This document shows, in pieces, positions 5,417-13,348 of a stretch of DNA of 13,584 bases. Under the pieces are notes generated by a model. That model was given only the letters and a program-made list of their open reading frames with translations. It searched no databases and had not been told where the DNA came from. The stretch comes from an uncultured Flavobacteriaceae bacterium (GTDB lineage Bacteria; Bacteroidota; Bacteroidia; Flavobacteriales; Flavobacteriaceae): contig CAMZLT010000215.1 in assembly GCA_947311745.1 (NCBI GenBank), positions 1 to 13,584 on the forward strand. Reading direction: 5' to 3'. A program made the translations under genes and the position numbers. How positions within the stretch are numbered: position 1 is the stretch's first letter; each line of letters starts with the position of its first letter.

Positions 5417-6781
5417 ATGATAAAAAAAATAACCACACTTTTGCTTTTTAGTTTTTCATTATCTTGTTTTAGTCAAGAAATTGTACTTACTTCTTTTGGC
5501 ACAGGATTTACAAAGCCTGTTTGTATTAAACATGCAGGAGATTCTAGATTATTTGTTGTAGAGCAAGATGGTATTATTAAAATTTTAACGGATTCTGGTA
5601 CTACTTTAAATACAGCATTTTTAAATATAGATAATCTTGTAGGTTCAACAGGAAACGAACAAGGGCTTTTAGGTTTGGCATTTCATCCAAGTTATGCTAC
5701 GAATGGTTTGTTTTATGTAAATTATACTAATAATGCAGGAGATACTGTAATTGCAAAATATCAAGTTAGTAGTAATCCAAATGTTGCAGATACTGCTTCT
5801 GCAGAAATACTTCTTACTATTTCACAACCATATTCTAATCATAATGGAGGAAATATTGCTTTTGGACCAGATGGGTATTTGTATATCGGAACTGGTGATG
5901 GTGGTTCGGGAGGAGATCCAAATAATAATGCTCAAAACGGAAATTCTATGTTAGGAAAAATGTTACGAATTGATGTAGACAGTGCTTCTCCTTACGGAAT
6001 ACCTAACGATAATCCATTTGTTAACGACGGAAATACTTTGGATGAAATTTGGTTTGTTGGATTGCGAAATCCTTGGCGTTTTTCGTTTGATAAACAAAAT
6101 GGTGATATGTGGATTGGTGATGTTGGACAAAGTGCTATTGAGGAAATTGATCACATTCCAAACGGAATTAGTGGTTTAAATTTTGGTTGGCGATGTTATG
6201 AAGGTAGTGCTACGTATAATGATACTGGTTGTTCAAATGCTTCAAATTATGTTTTTCCTGTCGCAGAGTATAATCAAGGAGGGAATCCGTATAAATGTGC
6301 TATTACAGGAGGTTATGTTTATAGAGGAACTAATTTTTCTAATCTAAATGGCTTGTATTTATTTGCCGATTATTGTAGTGGCGAAATTGCGACATATAAT
6401 CCAACGACTAATACGCAAGATTTTTTTGGTAGTTTTAATACATACATTTCTACTTTTGGCGAGGATCAAAATGGCGAATTATATGTTGCAGGATTGTATG
6501 ATGGTATAATTTATAAAATAGAAGATACTACTGTTTCTGTTGCTGATGAAATTGCAGCTAAAATATCTGTACATCCGAATCCAACTAAAGGTTTTGTTTT
6601 TTTGGAGAGCAGTACACATACTATAAAAAAAGTAGAAATTTTAAATCTTTTAGGTAAAAAAGTAACAACTATTTATTCTAAAAATAAAATAGATTTGCGT
6701 AGTTTTGAAAATGGAATCTATTTTTTTAAAATATATACCGATACTAAAGAAATACTAGTAAAAAAAATAATTAAAAAGTAG
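5417..6781 (+). CDS. Secreted glucose/sorbosone dehydrogenase family protein (PQQ-type) with type IX sorting domain
   Basis: 454 residues. A signal peptide ending SCFSQ (about 1-20) is followed by a six-bladed beta-propeller of the soluble glucose/sorbosone dehydrogenase family (about 25-365). Landmarks are GLLGLAFHP, the SNHNGGNIAFGPDGYLYIGT segment with candidate catalytic H142, GLRNPWRFSF, WIGDVGQ and NFGWRCYEG. A C-terminal type IX sorting domain (about 382-454) begins ISVHPNPTKG and contains ENGIYFFKIYTD. Family members oxidise the anomeric carbon of sugars using PQQ and calcium. The native sugar is not predictable, and some family members have no proven PQQ activity. The tail predicts export to the cell surface or medium. 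The small DUF4177 gene starts 6 nt after its stop and is probably cotranscribed. Confidence 0.92.
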   Translation: MIKKITTLLLFSFSLSCFSQEIVLTSFGTGFTKPVCIKHAGDSRLFVVEQDGIIKILTDSGTTLNTAFLNIDNLVGSTGNEQGLLGLAFHPSYATNGLFYVNYTNNAGDTVIAKYQVSSNPNVADTASAEILLTISQPYSNHNGGNIAFGPDGYLYIGTGDGGSGGDPNNNAQNGNSMLGKMLRIDVDSASPYGIPNDNPFVNDGNTLDEIWFVGLRNPWRFSFDKQNGDMWIGDVGQSAIEEIDHIPNGISGLNFGWRCYEGSATYNDTGCSNASNYVFPVAEYNQGGNPYKCAITGGYVYRGTNFSNLNGLYLFADYCSGEIATYNPTTNTQDFFGSFNTYISTFGEDQNGELYVAGLYDGIIYKIEDTTVSVADEIAAKISVHPNPTKGFVFLESSTHTIKKVEILNLLGKKVTTIYSKNKIDLRSFENGIYFFKIYTDTKEILVKKIIKK

Positions 6782-6787
6782 TGGAAT

Positions 6788-6949
6788 ATGAAAGAATATA
6801 AATTAATTAAACAAGCAGGAACTACCATTAGAAAAGATAAAGACTTTGAAAATTTGTTAAATAGTTATGCAAATAATGGTTGGCGAGTTATTAATATATT
6901 AAAACATCGTGGGTTTTTAAAAGCACTTATCGAAAGAGATAAAGACTAA
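6788..6949 (+). CDS. Small DUF4177-type protein
   Basis: A 53-residue ORF from ATG at 6788 to TAA at 6947-6949. It begins MKEYKLIKQAG and contains DFENLLNSYANNGWRVINIL, followed by LKALIERDK. The pattern of an N-terminal YK strand, a helix with LLNxxxNxGW, and a final strand ending in a charged R/K tail is that of the DUF4177 family, whose function is unknown. No signal peptide or membrane segment is present, so it is likely cytoplasmic. It lies 6 nt after the sugar dehydrogenase stop and probably shares its mRNA. Its stop overlaps that of convergent rlmF by four bases (6946-6949). Assignment rests on recalled family pattern. Confidence 0.82.
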   Translation: MKEYKLIKQAGTTIRKDKDFENLLNSYANNGWRVINILKHRGFLKALIERDKD

Positions 6950-7794
6950 TCAAAACTCCATGCTATAATTCGTGTGATTTTATTACCGTGTTCCATCGGA
7001 ATGACTTTATGCTTACAAACGCTTAATTTTTTAAAAGATTCTAGCATAGATTTTACGTTTTCCTTTTTGGAAACAAGACTTGTAAACCAAGTAAATTGCT
7101 CTTTAAAAAAGGTGCTTTCATATAAATACGTATGCAAAAAGGCTTTTTCGCCACCACGATACCACAATTCGTTTTGATTTCCGCTGAAATTTCGGACTTT
7201 GCTATCGGTGTTTTGATTTAAACCTTTTAATTTTCGGCTATTTGCACCTTGAGCTTCAGCTTTGGATTTATAAAAAGGAGGGTTGCAAATACTTGCTGTA
7301 AATTTTTCATTTGGCTTTATTATTCCTCTTAAGATGTTATCCGAATTTTCTTGTAAACGTAATTCTATTTTAGGTTCTAAATTATTTTCAGTAATAATTT
7401 CTTTAGCTACTTTTAAAGACGTGTTATCTATGTCGCAACCCACAAATTGCCAATTATAAACCGAAGTTCCTAAAAGTGGATAAATACAGGTTGCTCCTGT
7501 ACCAATATCTAATATTTTAGCATTTGGTGCATTTCCGATTACATCCTTTAAATAATGTATGTAATCCACACGACTTGGAATAGGAGGACATAAATTGCTA
7601 TCTGGGAATTTCCATTTTTTTATTTGATAATGGGAATTTAGTAAAGCAGTATTAAGCGTTTTTACTGCCTTCGGATTTGAAAAATCAATCGTTTTAATTT
7701 GGTGTTTATTTACAAAAACAAACTCAGATAATGCTGTGTTTTCTTTACAAAGCAAATCAAAATTATACGAAGTATGGATGTTATTTGTGTGCAT
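6946..7794 (-). CDS. rlmF: 23S rRNA (adenine(1618)-N6)-methyltransferase RlmF
   Basis: 282 residues. The family segment LCPPIPSRVDYIHYL is present at about 69-82, the SAM-binding motif I ILDIGTG at 94-100, an acidic CDID at 120-123, and the adenine-N6 catalytic motif NPPF at 171-174 followed by YKSKAEA. This is the set expected for RlmF (E. coli YbiN), which methylates A1618 (E. coli numbering) of 23S rRNA in the cytoplasm using S-adenosylmethionine. It is the last gene of a minus-strand operon: its ATG lies one base after the stop of a 49-residue basic protein gene, which overlaps the epimerase gene. It ends in a four-base stop-to-stop overlap with the DUF4177 gene. Confidence 0.93.
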   Translation of the reverse strand: MHTNNIHTSYNFDLLCKENTALSEFVFVNKHQIKTIDFSNPKAVKTLNTALLNSHYQIKKWKFPDSNLCPPIPSRVDYIHYLKDVIGNAPNAKILDIGTGATCIYPLLGTSVYNWQFVGCDIDNTSLKVAKEIITENNLEPKIELRLQENSDNILRGIIKPNEKFTASICNPPFYKSKAEAQGANSRKLKGLNQNTDSKVRNFSGNQNELWYRGGEKAFLHTYLYESTFFKEQFTWFTSLVSKKENVKSMLESFKKLSVCKHKVIPMEHGNKITRIIAWSFD

Positions 7795-7795
7795 T

Positions 7796-7945
7796 TTATT
7801 TTAAATCGTTAATTTTTTTACGTAATTCTTTTAATCGTTGTTTGTTTTGTTCTTTTTTTAGTTTAATTCTATTTTTCTTTTGTCCTAATAGTTTACTGTG
7901 TTTAGCTTTGTTATTTCCGTTTTTTATTTTACCTTTTTTAGCCAT
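7796..7945 (-). CDS. Small lysine-rich basic protein, function unknown
   Basis: A 49-residue ORF from ATG at 7945 to TAA at 7796-7798. It begins MAKKGKIKNGNNKAKHSKLL and ends in a charged helix-like segment (RLKELRKKINDLK). It has 17 Lys and 3 Arg against 3 acidic residues, a net charge near +17. There is no signal peptide or membrane segment. Its start overlaps the 3' end of the epimerase gene by eight bases (7938-7945), and only one base separates its stop from the rlmF ATG. This arrangement supports translation coupling and a real gene. Such composition would suit RNA or ribosome binding, and the neighbour is an rRNA methyltransferase; that role is inference. I recognise no named family. 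Confidence 0.72.
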   Translation of the reverse strand: MAKKGKIKNGNNKAKHSKLLGQKKNRIKLKKEQNKQRLKELRKKINDLK

Positions 7946-8957
7946 TATTCACATCTTTTAAAAAACAGGTTGCTACATCTTTAATCGTAATTTCAATATT
8001 TTCAAATTCAAAATTTAATGCTTTTTCTATTTTTTTAGCAGAATAACGATAGGTGCTCAATGATGCACTTGCCGAATGTTTAGTAATCATAGGTGATTTG
8101 CCTGTAAGCAAACTTTTAAACCATTCCAAACGCCAAGCAATATTACTTAATGTTTTTCCTACTTTGATTGTCGGAGGTTTTGAGCTAAAAGCATCTGCCA
8201 TTTTAATAAATACTTCTTTAAATGAAATATTTGCCGATACTAAAATAAATCGTTCGTTTTTTATTTCACTTTTCATTAATAAAAGCATTGCCTTTGCAAC
8301 ATCCTTTACAGAAACAAATCCTGTTACGCCTTCGGTATAAAATTTAAAATTATTATATGCTTTGGTAAACAATTCGCCTGGACCACTATGCCAAAATCCA
8401 GCACCCAAAATAACACCAGGATTTACCATTACAACATCTAACCCTTCTTGAGAGGCACGCCAAACTTCCATTTCTGCACCATATTTAGTAATGGCATAAC
8501 CGTAATTATTGGTTTCGGTATTCCATTCGTTAGTTTCGGTAATTAATTCGTCTTTTTTTGTGCTTTTTTCAATGGTTGCAATAGAACTAACATAGCAAAA
8601 TTTGGTTATTTTATTTGCAATAGACAAATTTACCATGTTTGCAGTTCCTTCGATATTTGTTTTTCGCATAGTAAAATAATCTCTTTTATCAAAGGAAACA
8701 ATTGCAGCACAGTGATATACAAAATTTATGTTTGAAAAAGCATTTTTTAACGAAGGAACATCGGTAATATCGGCTTCAAACCATTCAATTTTATTAAACA
8801 GAGCTTCATATTCTTTTGTATAATACGAAAAAACATTTTTAACAGCATCTAAATTACTGTTTTTACGATAAATTGCTCGTACAGATTCACCTTTACTTAT
8901 TAATAAATATAATAAATGCGAACCTACTAATCCTGTTGCTCCTGTAATTAAAATCAT
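7938..8957 (-). CDS. NAD-dependent epimerase/dehydratase family protein (extended SDR)
   Basis: 339 residues from the ATG at 8957, which places MILITGATGLVGSHL at the very N-terminus as expected. An in-frame start at 9101 would add 48 residues without SDR character and overlap tyrS, so it is not used. The Rossmann motif is G6-A-T-G9-L-V-G12, an acidic D63-I-T-D lies in a typical position, the serine region is YVSSIA (122-127), and the catalytic pair is Y154xxxK158. The sequence resembles the dihydroflavonol-4-reductase-like branch of extended SDRs, enzymes that reduce or epimerise varied small molecules; the substrate cannot be named. It is the first gene of an operon with the basic small protein and rlmF, and is divergent from tyrS. 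Confidence 0.9.
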   Translation of the reverse strand: MILITGATGLVGSHLLYLLISKGESVRAIYRKNSNLDAVKNVFSYYTKEYEALFNKIEWFEADITDVPSLKNAFSNINFVYHCAAIVSFDKRDYFTMRKTNIEGTANMVNLSIANKITKFCYVSSIATIEKSTKKDELITETNEWNTETNNYGYAITKYGAEMEVWRASQEGLDVVMVNPGVILGAGFWHSGPGELFTKAYNNFKFYTEGVTGFVSVKDVAKAMLLLMKSEIKNERFILVSANISFKEVFIKMADAFSSKPPTIKVGKTLSNIAWRLEWFKSLLTGKSPMITKHSASASLSTYRYSAKKIEKALNFEFENIEITIKDVATCFLKDVNNG

Positions 8958-9062
8958 GTTGCTAAAATACAAAAAATACATAGCGTACAACAGAAAATAA
9001 AATTGTCGTTTGTTGTTTGTAAAATTAGAACTAAAGCAATTATAATTTAAATCGCTTTTTCC

Positions 9063-9070
9063 TATCTTTG
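9063..9070 (+). promoter_or_regulatory. Candidate -7 element of tyrS
   Basis: TATCTTTG is an exact TAnnTTTG match 22 nt before the tyrS ATG at 9093. No good -33 TTG lies at the normal distance. The short leader leaves no room for a T-box or other long riboswitch. Confidence 0.55.
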
Positions 9071-9092
9071 CACACTTAAAACTTAAAATAAG

Positions 9093-10382
9093 ATGAAACA
9101 TTTTGTAGAGGAATTGCGTTGGCGTGGTATGTTACACGATATTATGCCAGGAACAGAGGAGTTGTTAGAAAAGGAAATGACTTCGGCATATATTGGTTTT
9201 GACCCAACAGCAGATTCGTTGCATATTGGTAGTTTGGTGCAGATTATTTTGCTAATGCACTTTCAAAAACACGGTCATAAACCAATTGCTTTAATTGGAG
9301 GAGCAACAGGTATGATTGGCGACCCTTCTGGTAAATCTGCCGAAAGAAATCTACTAGACGAACAAACTTTACAAAAAAACATTGATGGAGTAAAAGCACA
9401 ATTAGAGCGATTTTTAGATTTTAATAATAGCGAAAACAATGCAGAGCTAGTCAATAATTACGATTGGATGAAAAATCTTACTTTTTTAGAATTTGCTCGT
9501 GATATTGGTAAGCATATTACCGTAAATTATATGATGGCAAAAGATTCGGTTAAAAAAAGATTGAGTTCGGAATCTAGCGTTGGAATGAGTTTTACAGAAT
9601 TCACCTACCAATTAGTACAAGGATATGATTTTTTACATTTGTATAACGAAAAAAATTGTAAACTTCAAATAGGTGGTTCTGACCAATGGGGAAATATTAC
9701 TACTGGTACAGAATTAATTCGTCGAAAAGCACAAGGCAAAGCATACGCACTTACTTGTCCGTTAATTACCAAAGCTGATGGTACAAAATTTGGTAAAACC
9801 GAAGGGGGAAATGTTTGGTTGGATGCAAAACGTACTTCACCATATAAATTTTACCAATATTGGTTTAATTCTAGCGATGCAGATGCCGAAAAATACATCA
9901 AAATTTTTACTTTTTTAGATAAAAAAACTATTGATAGTTTAATTATTGAACATGCCGAAAATCCACATTTACGTTTGTTACAAAAAACAATAGGTAAAGA
10001 GGTTACCATTATGGTTCACGGTGAAGAAGCATTTGAAAATGCAATTAAGGCTTCTGCTATTTTATTTGGAAAATCTACTGCCGAAAATTTAAAAGAATTA
10101 GACGAGCAAACTTTTTTAGATGTTTTTGAAGGCGTGCCACAAGCAGAAATTTCAAAAACAGATTTAGAAAATGGTATTACTATTATTGATGCTTTGAATG
10201 AAAAATCAGGTTTTTTAAAATCTAATGGCGAAGCAAGACGTGCTTTAAAAGAGAATTCTATTTCGGTAAATAAAGAAAAAGTAAACGATGCAACTATTTT
10301 GAAACTTTCCGATTTAATCGCAGATAAATTTATTTTATTGCAAAGAGGTAAGAAAAATTACTTTTTATTGAAGTTTGTTTAG
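9093..10382 (+). CDS. tyrS: Tyrosine--tRNA ligase
   Basis: 429 residues, normal for a bacterial TyrRS. The class I signature is complete: HIGS at 44-47 (HIGH motif) in DSLHIGSLVQ, and the second signature KFGKT at 232-236 in the form usual for bacterial TyrRS, followed by EGGNVW. GGATGMIGDPSGK and QIGGSDQWGN match the tyrosine and tyrosyl-adenylate binding regions. A C-terminal S4 RNA-binding domain occupies about 360-429. The enzyme charges tRNA-Tyr in the cytoplasm. The gene stands alone: 86 bp without a visible terminator lie before the next gene, and 135 bp separate it from the divergent epimerase. Confidence 0.97.
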   Translation: MKHFVEELRWRGMLHDIMPGTEELLEKEMTSAYIGFDPTADSLHIGSLVQIILLMHFQKHGHKPIALIGGATGMIGDPSGKSAERNLLDEQTLQKNIDGVKAQLERFLDFNNSENNAELVNNYDWMKNLTFLEFARDIGKHITVNYMMAKDSVKKRLSSESSVGMSFTEFTYQLVQGYDFLHLYNEKNCKLQIGGSDQWGNITTGTELIRRKAQGKAYALTCPLITKADGTKFGKTEGGNVWLDAKRTSPYKFYQYWFNSSDADAEKYIKIFTFLDKKTIDSLIIEHAENPHLRLLQKTIGKEVTIMVHGEEAFENAIKASAILFGKSTAENLKELDEQTFLDVFEGVPQAEISKTDLENGITIIDALNEKSGFLKSNGEARRALKENSISVNKEKVNDATILKLSDLIADKFILLQRGKKNYFLLKFV

Positions 10383-10468
10383 ATTTATTGTGCGTTGTAT
10401 GAATATAACTTAATATGTTTAATTAATTGAAAAATATTTTTTATATTCGTTAAAATTAATTTTAACAA

Positions 10469-11758
10469 ATGAAAAAAATAATTATTCTTTTTATAGCTAT
10501 TCCTTTTTTTGCTTTTAGTCAAAATAAAGACGATATTCATAGTTACATGGATGAATTAGGGAAAACCTATTTGTATTTACATCAAAACCCTGAATTATCT
10601 TATATGGAAGTTAATACCGCTAAATATTTAGCTGGTAAAATGCGTTCTTATGGATTTGAAGTTACTGAAAATATAGGCGGAACAGGTTTGGTTGCTATTT
10701 TAAAAAATGGAGCAGGTAAAAAAGCCTTAATTCGTACCGATATAGATGCATTACCTATTTTAGAAAACACAGGAGTTTCTTATATGAGTACTGTAAAACA
10801 AGTAGATGTAGAAGGTGTAGAAAGACCTGTTATGCATGGTTGTGGACATGATATACATATGAGTGTTTGGCTTGGTACTGCAAAATATTTATCCGAGCAT
10901 AAAAAAGAATGGAATGGTACTGTAATGATGATTGCACAACCTGCTGAAGAACGTGGAGGTGGAGCAAAAGCAATGTTAGAGGATGGATTATACTCTAAAT
11001 TTTTTACTCCAGATTTTGCAATAGCATTACATGTAAATTCTAGTTTACCAGTTGGTAAAATAGGTTACAAGTCAGAATATTCTATGGCAAATGTTGATAT
11101 GGCTGAAATAAAAATCATAGGTAAAGGAGGGCATGGAGCATATCCGCATAAAACAATTGACCCAATAGTTATGGCTTCGCAATTGGTTTTAGATTTACAG
11201 ACTATTGTTTCTAGAGAAATAGCACCTACAGATCCTGCTGTTGTTACCGTAGGATTATTTCAAGGAGGAACAAAAGCAAATATTATACCTACAGAAGTTA
11301 AATTAGCCTTAACAATTCGTTCTTATAAAGACGAAGTAAGAAATCATTTATTAAAAGCAATTGAAAGAAAAGCAAATGCTGTTGCTGCATCCTACGGTGT
11401 TTCGAAAGATAATTACCCTATTTTTAAATTAAAGGATACGTATACACCAGCTTTGTATAATAATCCAATATTAACTGAAAAAATTATCGCAAAATTTAAA
11501 GAAAATTTTGGTGAAACAAACGTTGTTGAAATTCCACCTGTAATGGGAGGAGAAGATTTTGCGCGATACGGAAAAACAAAATCTAAAGTGCCTATTTTTA
11601 TGTTTTCTTTAGGAATAGTGAATGTTGATAAATATAACGATTTTACTAAAAGAGGGGAAATATTACCATCTTTACATAGCGATAAGATGATTCCAGATTA
11701 TATACCAAGTATTGAAACTGGTGTTAAAGCAATGGTGTTAGCTCTTAAAAGTTTTTAA
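10469..11758 (+). CDS. Secreted M20 family metallo-amidohydrolase (M20D type)
   Basis: 429 residues. A signal peptide (about 1-18, IPFFAFSQ) indicates periplasmic or exported location. The M20D metal ligands can be placed as C125 and H127 (GCGHDIHM), E161 beside E160 (PAEERGGG), H188 (ALHV) and H403 (SLHSD). The dimerisation or lid domain lies at about 200-310 (KGGHGAYPH, VGLFQGG). The Cys-containing GCGHD marks the group of N-acyl-amino-acid, hippurate and IAA-amino-acid hydrolases, as opposed to the Asp-containing aminopeptidases. It should release amino acids from N-acyl conjugates; the exact substrate is not predictable. The upstream TATATTCG at 10442-10449 is a near match to a -7 element. 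A weak terminator follows. Confidence 0.92.
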   Translation: MKKIIILFIAIPFFAFSQNKDDIHSYMDELGKTYLYLHQNPELSYMEVNTAKYLAGKMRSYGFEVTENIGGTGLVAILKNGAGKKALIRTDIDALPILENTGVSYMSTVKQVDVEGVERPVMHGCGHDIHMSVWLGTAKYLSEHKKEWNGTVMMIAQPAEERGGGAKAMLEDGLYSKFFTPDFAIALHVNSSLPVGKIGYKSEYSMANVDMAEIKIIGKGGHGAYPHKTIDPIVMASQLVLDLQTIVSREIAPTDPAVVTVGLFQGGTKANIIPTEVKLALTIRSYKDEVRNHLLKAIERKANAVAASYGVSKDNYPIFKLKDTYTPALYNNPILTEKIIAKFKENFGETNVVEIPPVMGGEDFARYGKTKSKVPIFMFSLGIVNVDKYNDFTKRGEILPSLHSDKMIPDYIPSIETGVKAMVLALKSF

Positions 11759-11763
11759 AAAAT

Positions 11764-11802
11764 TAAATGTAATCAAAGCTACATTTAGTTCTATTTATTT
11801 TG
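11764..11802 (+). terminator. Probable weak terminator after M20 gene
   Basis: The arms TAAATGTA (11764-11771) and TACATTTA (11780-11787) form a perfect 8-bp stem with an 8-nt loop. A T-rich run follows (11788-11802, ending TTATTTTG). The stem is AT-rich and begins 5 nt after the stop at 11758. Confidence 0.45.
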
Positions 11803-11859
11803 TTATTTTTACAGTATGCGAATATACTCGTGCTATTATAAAATTAAACAAAAAGCAAC

Positions 11860-12375
11860 ATGAAAACGGTTTATATCGTACGACATGCAAAATCATCTTG
11901 GAAATATAAAAATATTAAAGATGTAGACAGACCTCTTAAAAAAAGAGGAATTTCCGATGCACATTTAGTAGCTAAAAAATTGGCTAAAAAAATAGAAAAA
12001 CCAGATGTTTTTGTTACTAGTAGCGCTAATCGTGCGTTGCATACTTCGGTAATTTTTTCCGATGAGTTTAAATATCCATTATCTAATTTAAAAATCAAAA
12101 AATCACTGTATAGTTTTAGTGATGGTTATTTAATTAAAACTATAAAAGCTTTAGATGATAGTTTTGATTCCGCAATGATTTTTAGTCATGATCATGGTAT
12201 TAATACCTTTGTGAATGCCTTTGGAAACAAAAAAATACAACATGTACCTACTTGTGGAGTTATTGGAATTCAGTTTGATATTAAACATTGGAAAAATATA
12301 AATCCTGATCGTTCAAACGGAAAAACCATACTAGTAGATTCTCCGAAAAATTACAAACCAAAAAAACAACTTTAA
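11860..12375 (+). CDS. SixA-like histidine phosphatase family protein
   Basis: 171 residues. The phosphohistidine-forming motif RHAKSSW begins at R8-H9. A conserved SSANRA with R58 corresponds to the second phosphate-binding arginine, and FSHDHG (H110/H112) holds the second catalytic histidine region. The DRPLKKRGISDA stretch is typical of SixA-type branched phosphatases. It lacks a signal peptide and is cytoplasmic. SixA of E. coli removes phosphate from phosphohistidine of signalling or PTS proteins; here the target is unknown. It is followed after two bases by the Ppx/GppA gene, so the two are translated as a coupled pair, which hints at a shared phosphate or polyphosphate role. Confidence 0.9.
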   Translation: MKTVYIVRHAKSSWKYKNIKDVDRPLKKRGISDAHLVAKKLAKKIEKPDVFVTSSANRALHTSVIFSDEFKYPLSNLKIKKSLYSFSDGYLIKTIKALDDSFDSAMIFSHDHGINTFVNAFGNKKIQHVPTCGVIGIQFDIKHWKNINPDRSNGKTILVDSPKNYKPKKQL

Positions 12376-12377
12376 CT

Positions 12378-13274
12378 TTGGAAATAAAAAAATATGCTGC
12401 CATCGATATTGGTTCAAATGCTATACGATTATTGATTTCAAATGTAGTATTATCAAAAAAAAACGAACCAAAATATCGAAAAATTTCTTTGGTTCGTGTT
12501 CCGATTCGTTTAGGGAAAGATGTTTTTACGCAAGGTGAAATATCTAAAGACAATCAAAAACGAATGGTAGATGCCATGCAAGCATTTAAGTTATTAATGC
12601 AAGTACACGATGTAAAAGAATATCGAGCTTTTGCAACTTCGGCAATGCGTGAATCTGAAAACGGAAAAGAAATTGTAAAATTAATTAATAAAAAATCGGA
12701 TATTAAAATTGATATCATCAATGGCGAAAAAGAAGCAAAAATTATTGCTTCAACCGATTTAAAAGAATTAATCGATGGTAATAAATCGTATTTATATGTA
12801 GATGTTGGTGGAGGAAGTACAGAATTTACTTTTTTTTCTAACGGAAAAGTAATCGATTCAAAATCGTATAAATTAGGTACTGTTCGGATGCTTGATAAAG
12901 CAAAAGCTAAAGTAAATAAGGCTACTTTTAAAGATATTGAAAAGTGGATTAAAAAAACAAGCAAAGCCTTGCCAAGATTATCCTTAATAGGTTCGGGAGG
13001 AAATATCAATTCTATTTTTAAACGTTCAGGAACTACATACGGAAAACCACTTTCATATATTTATATGAATGCACATTACAAATTTTTAAAAGAAATGTCT
13101 TACGAAGAACGAATTACCGAACTTGGTCTAAAGCCAGATCGTGCCGATGTAATTATTCCTGCAACGAAAATTTACCTTTCTGCAATGAAGTGGTCTGGTT
13201 CTAGTAAAATATATGTACCAAAAATTGGTTTAGCAGATGGTATTATTCGCAGTTTGCATTTGGGTAAAATATAG
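12378..13274 (+). CDS. Ppx/GppA family phosphatase (probable exopolyphosphatase)
   Basis: 298 residues from a TTG at 12378, two bases after the stop of the histidine phosphatase. No ATG or GTG precedes the first conserved motif in this frame; the next upstream in-frame stop is TGA at 12306. Starting here gives EIKKYAAIDIGSNAIRLLI, the usual family N-terminus. ASKHA-fold nucleotide and phosphate motifs are AAIDIGSNAIRLL (about 8-20), INGEKEAKII and YVDVGGGSTEFTF. The length corresponds to the catalytic domain alone, without the C-terminal HD region of long Ppx proteins. The protein should hydrolyse polyphosphate or pppGpp; the two cannot be separated from sequence. No ppk gene lies within the window. 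Confidence 0.92.
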   Translation: MEIKKYAAIDIGSNAIRLLISNVVLSKKNEPKYRKISLVRVPIRLGKDVFTQGEISKDNQKRMVDAMQAFKLLMQVHDVKEYRAFATSAMRESENGKEIVKLINKKSDIKIDIINGEKEAKIIASTDLKELIDGNKSYLYVDVGGGSTEFTFFSNGKVIDSKSYKLGTVRMLDKAKAKVNKATFKDIEKWIKKTSKALPRLSLIGSGGNINSIFKRSGTTYGKPLSYIYMNAHYKFLKEMSYEERITELGLKPDRADVIIPATKIYLSAMKWSGSSKIYVPKIGLADGIIRSLHLGKI

Positions 13275-13289
13275 TTAATACGATTTTTG

Positions 13290-13301
13290 TAGGTTAACCT
13301 A
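13290..13301. other. Perfect 12-bp palindrome between ppx-family gene and MarR gene
   Basis: TAGGTTAACCTA is fully self-complementary and lies in the 74-bp gap between convergent genes. It has no loop and no T-run in a suitable place, so it is a poor terminator. It could be a protein-binding site, but it is not near a known promoter in this window. Confidence 0.3.
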
Positions 13302-13348
13302 AATTATCTGTAAGATATAAAAGTTACATTTTATTACCTGTACTTTCA

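Noticed and set aside
8958..9101. N-terminal 48-residue extension of the epimerase
   Set aside because: The added residues lack family similarity, would displace the Rossmann strand from the N-terminus and overlap the tyrS start and its -7 element.
10383..10468. Possible terminator or regulatory RNA between tyrS and the M20 gene
   Set aside because: Only AT-rich sequence with no convincing stem-loop was found; the near -7 match TATATTCG is the sole notable element.
12554..13009. Long minus-strand ORF of 151 codons within the Ppx/GppA gene
   Set aside because: It is antisense to a well-matched Ppx/GppA coding sequence and has no recognisable domain.
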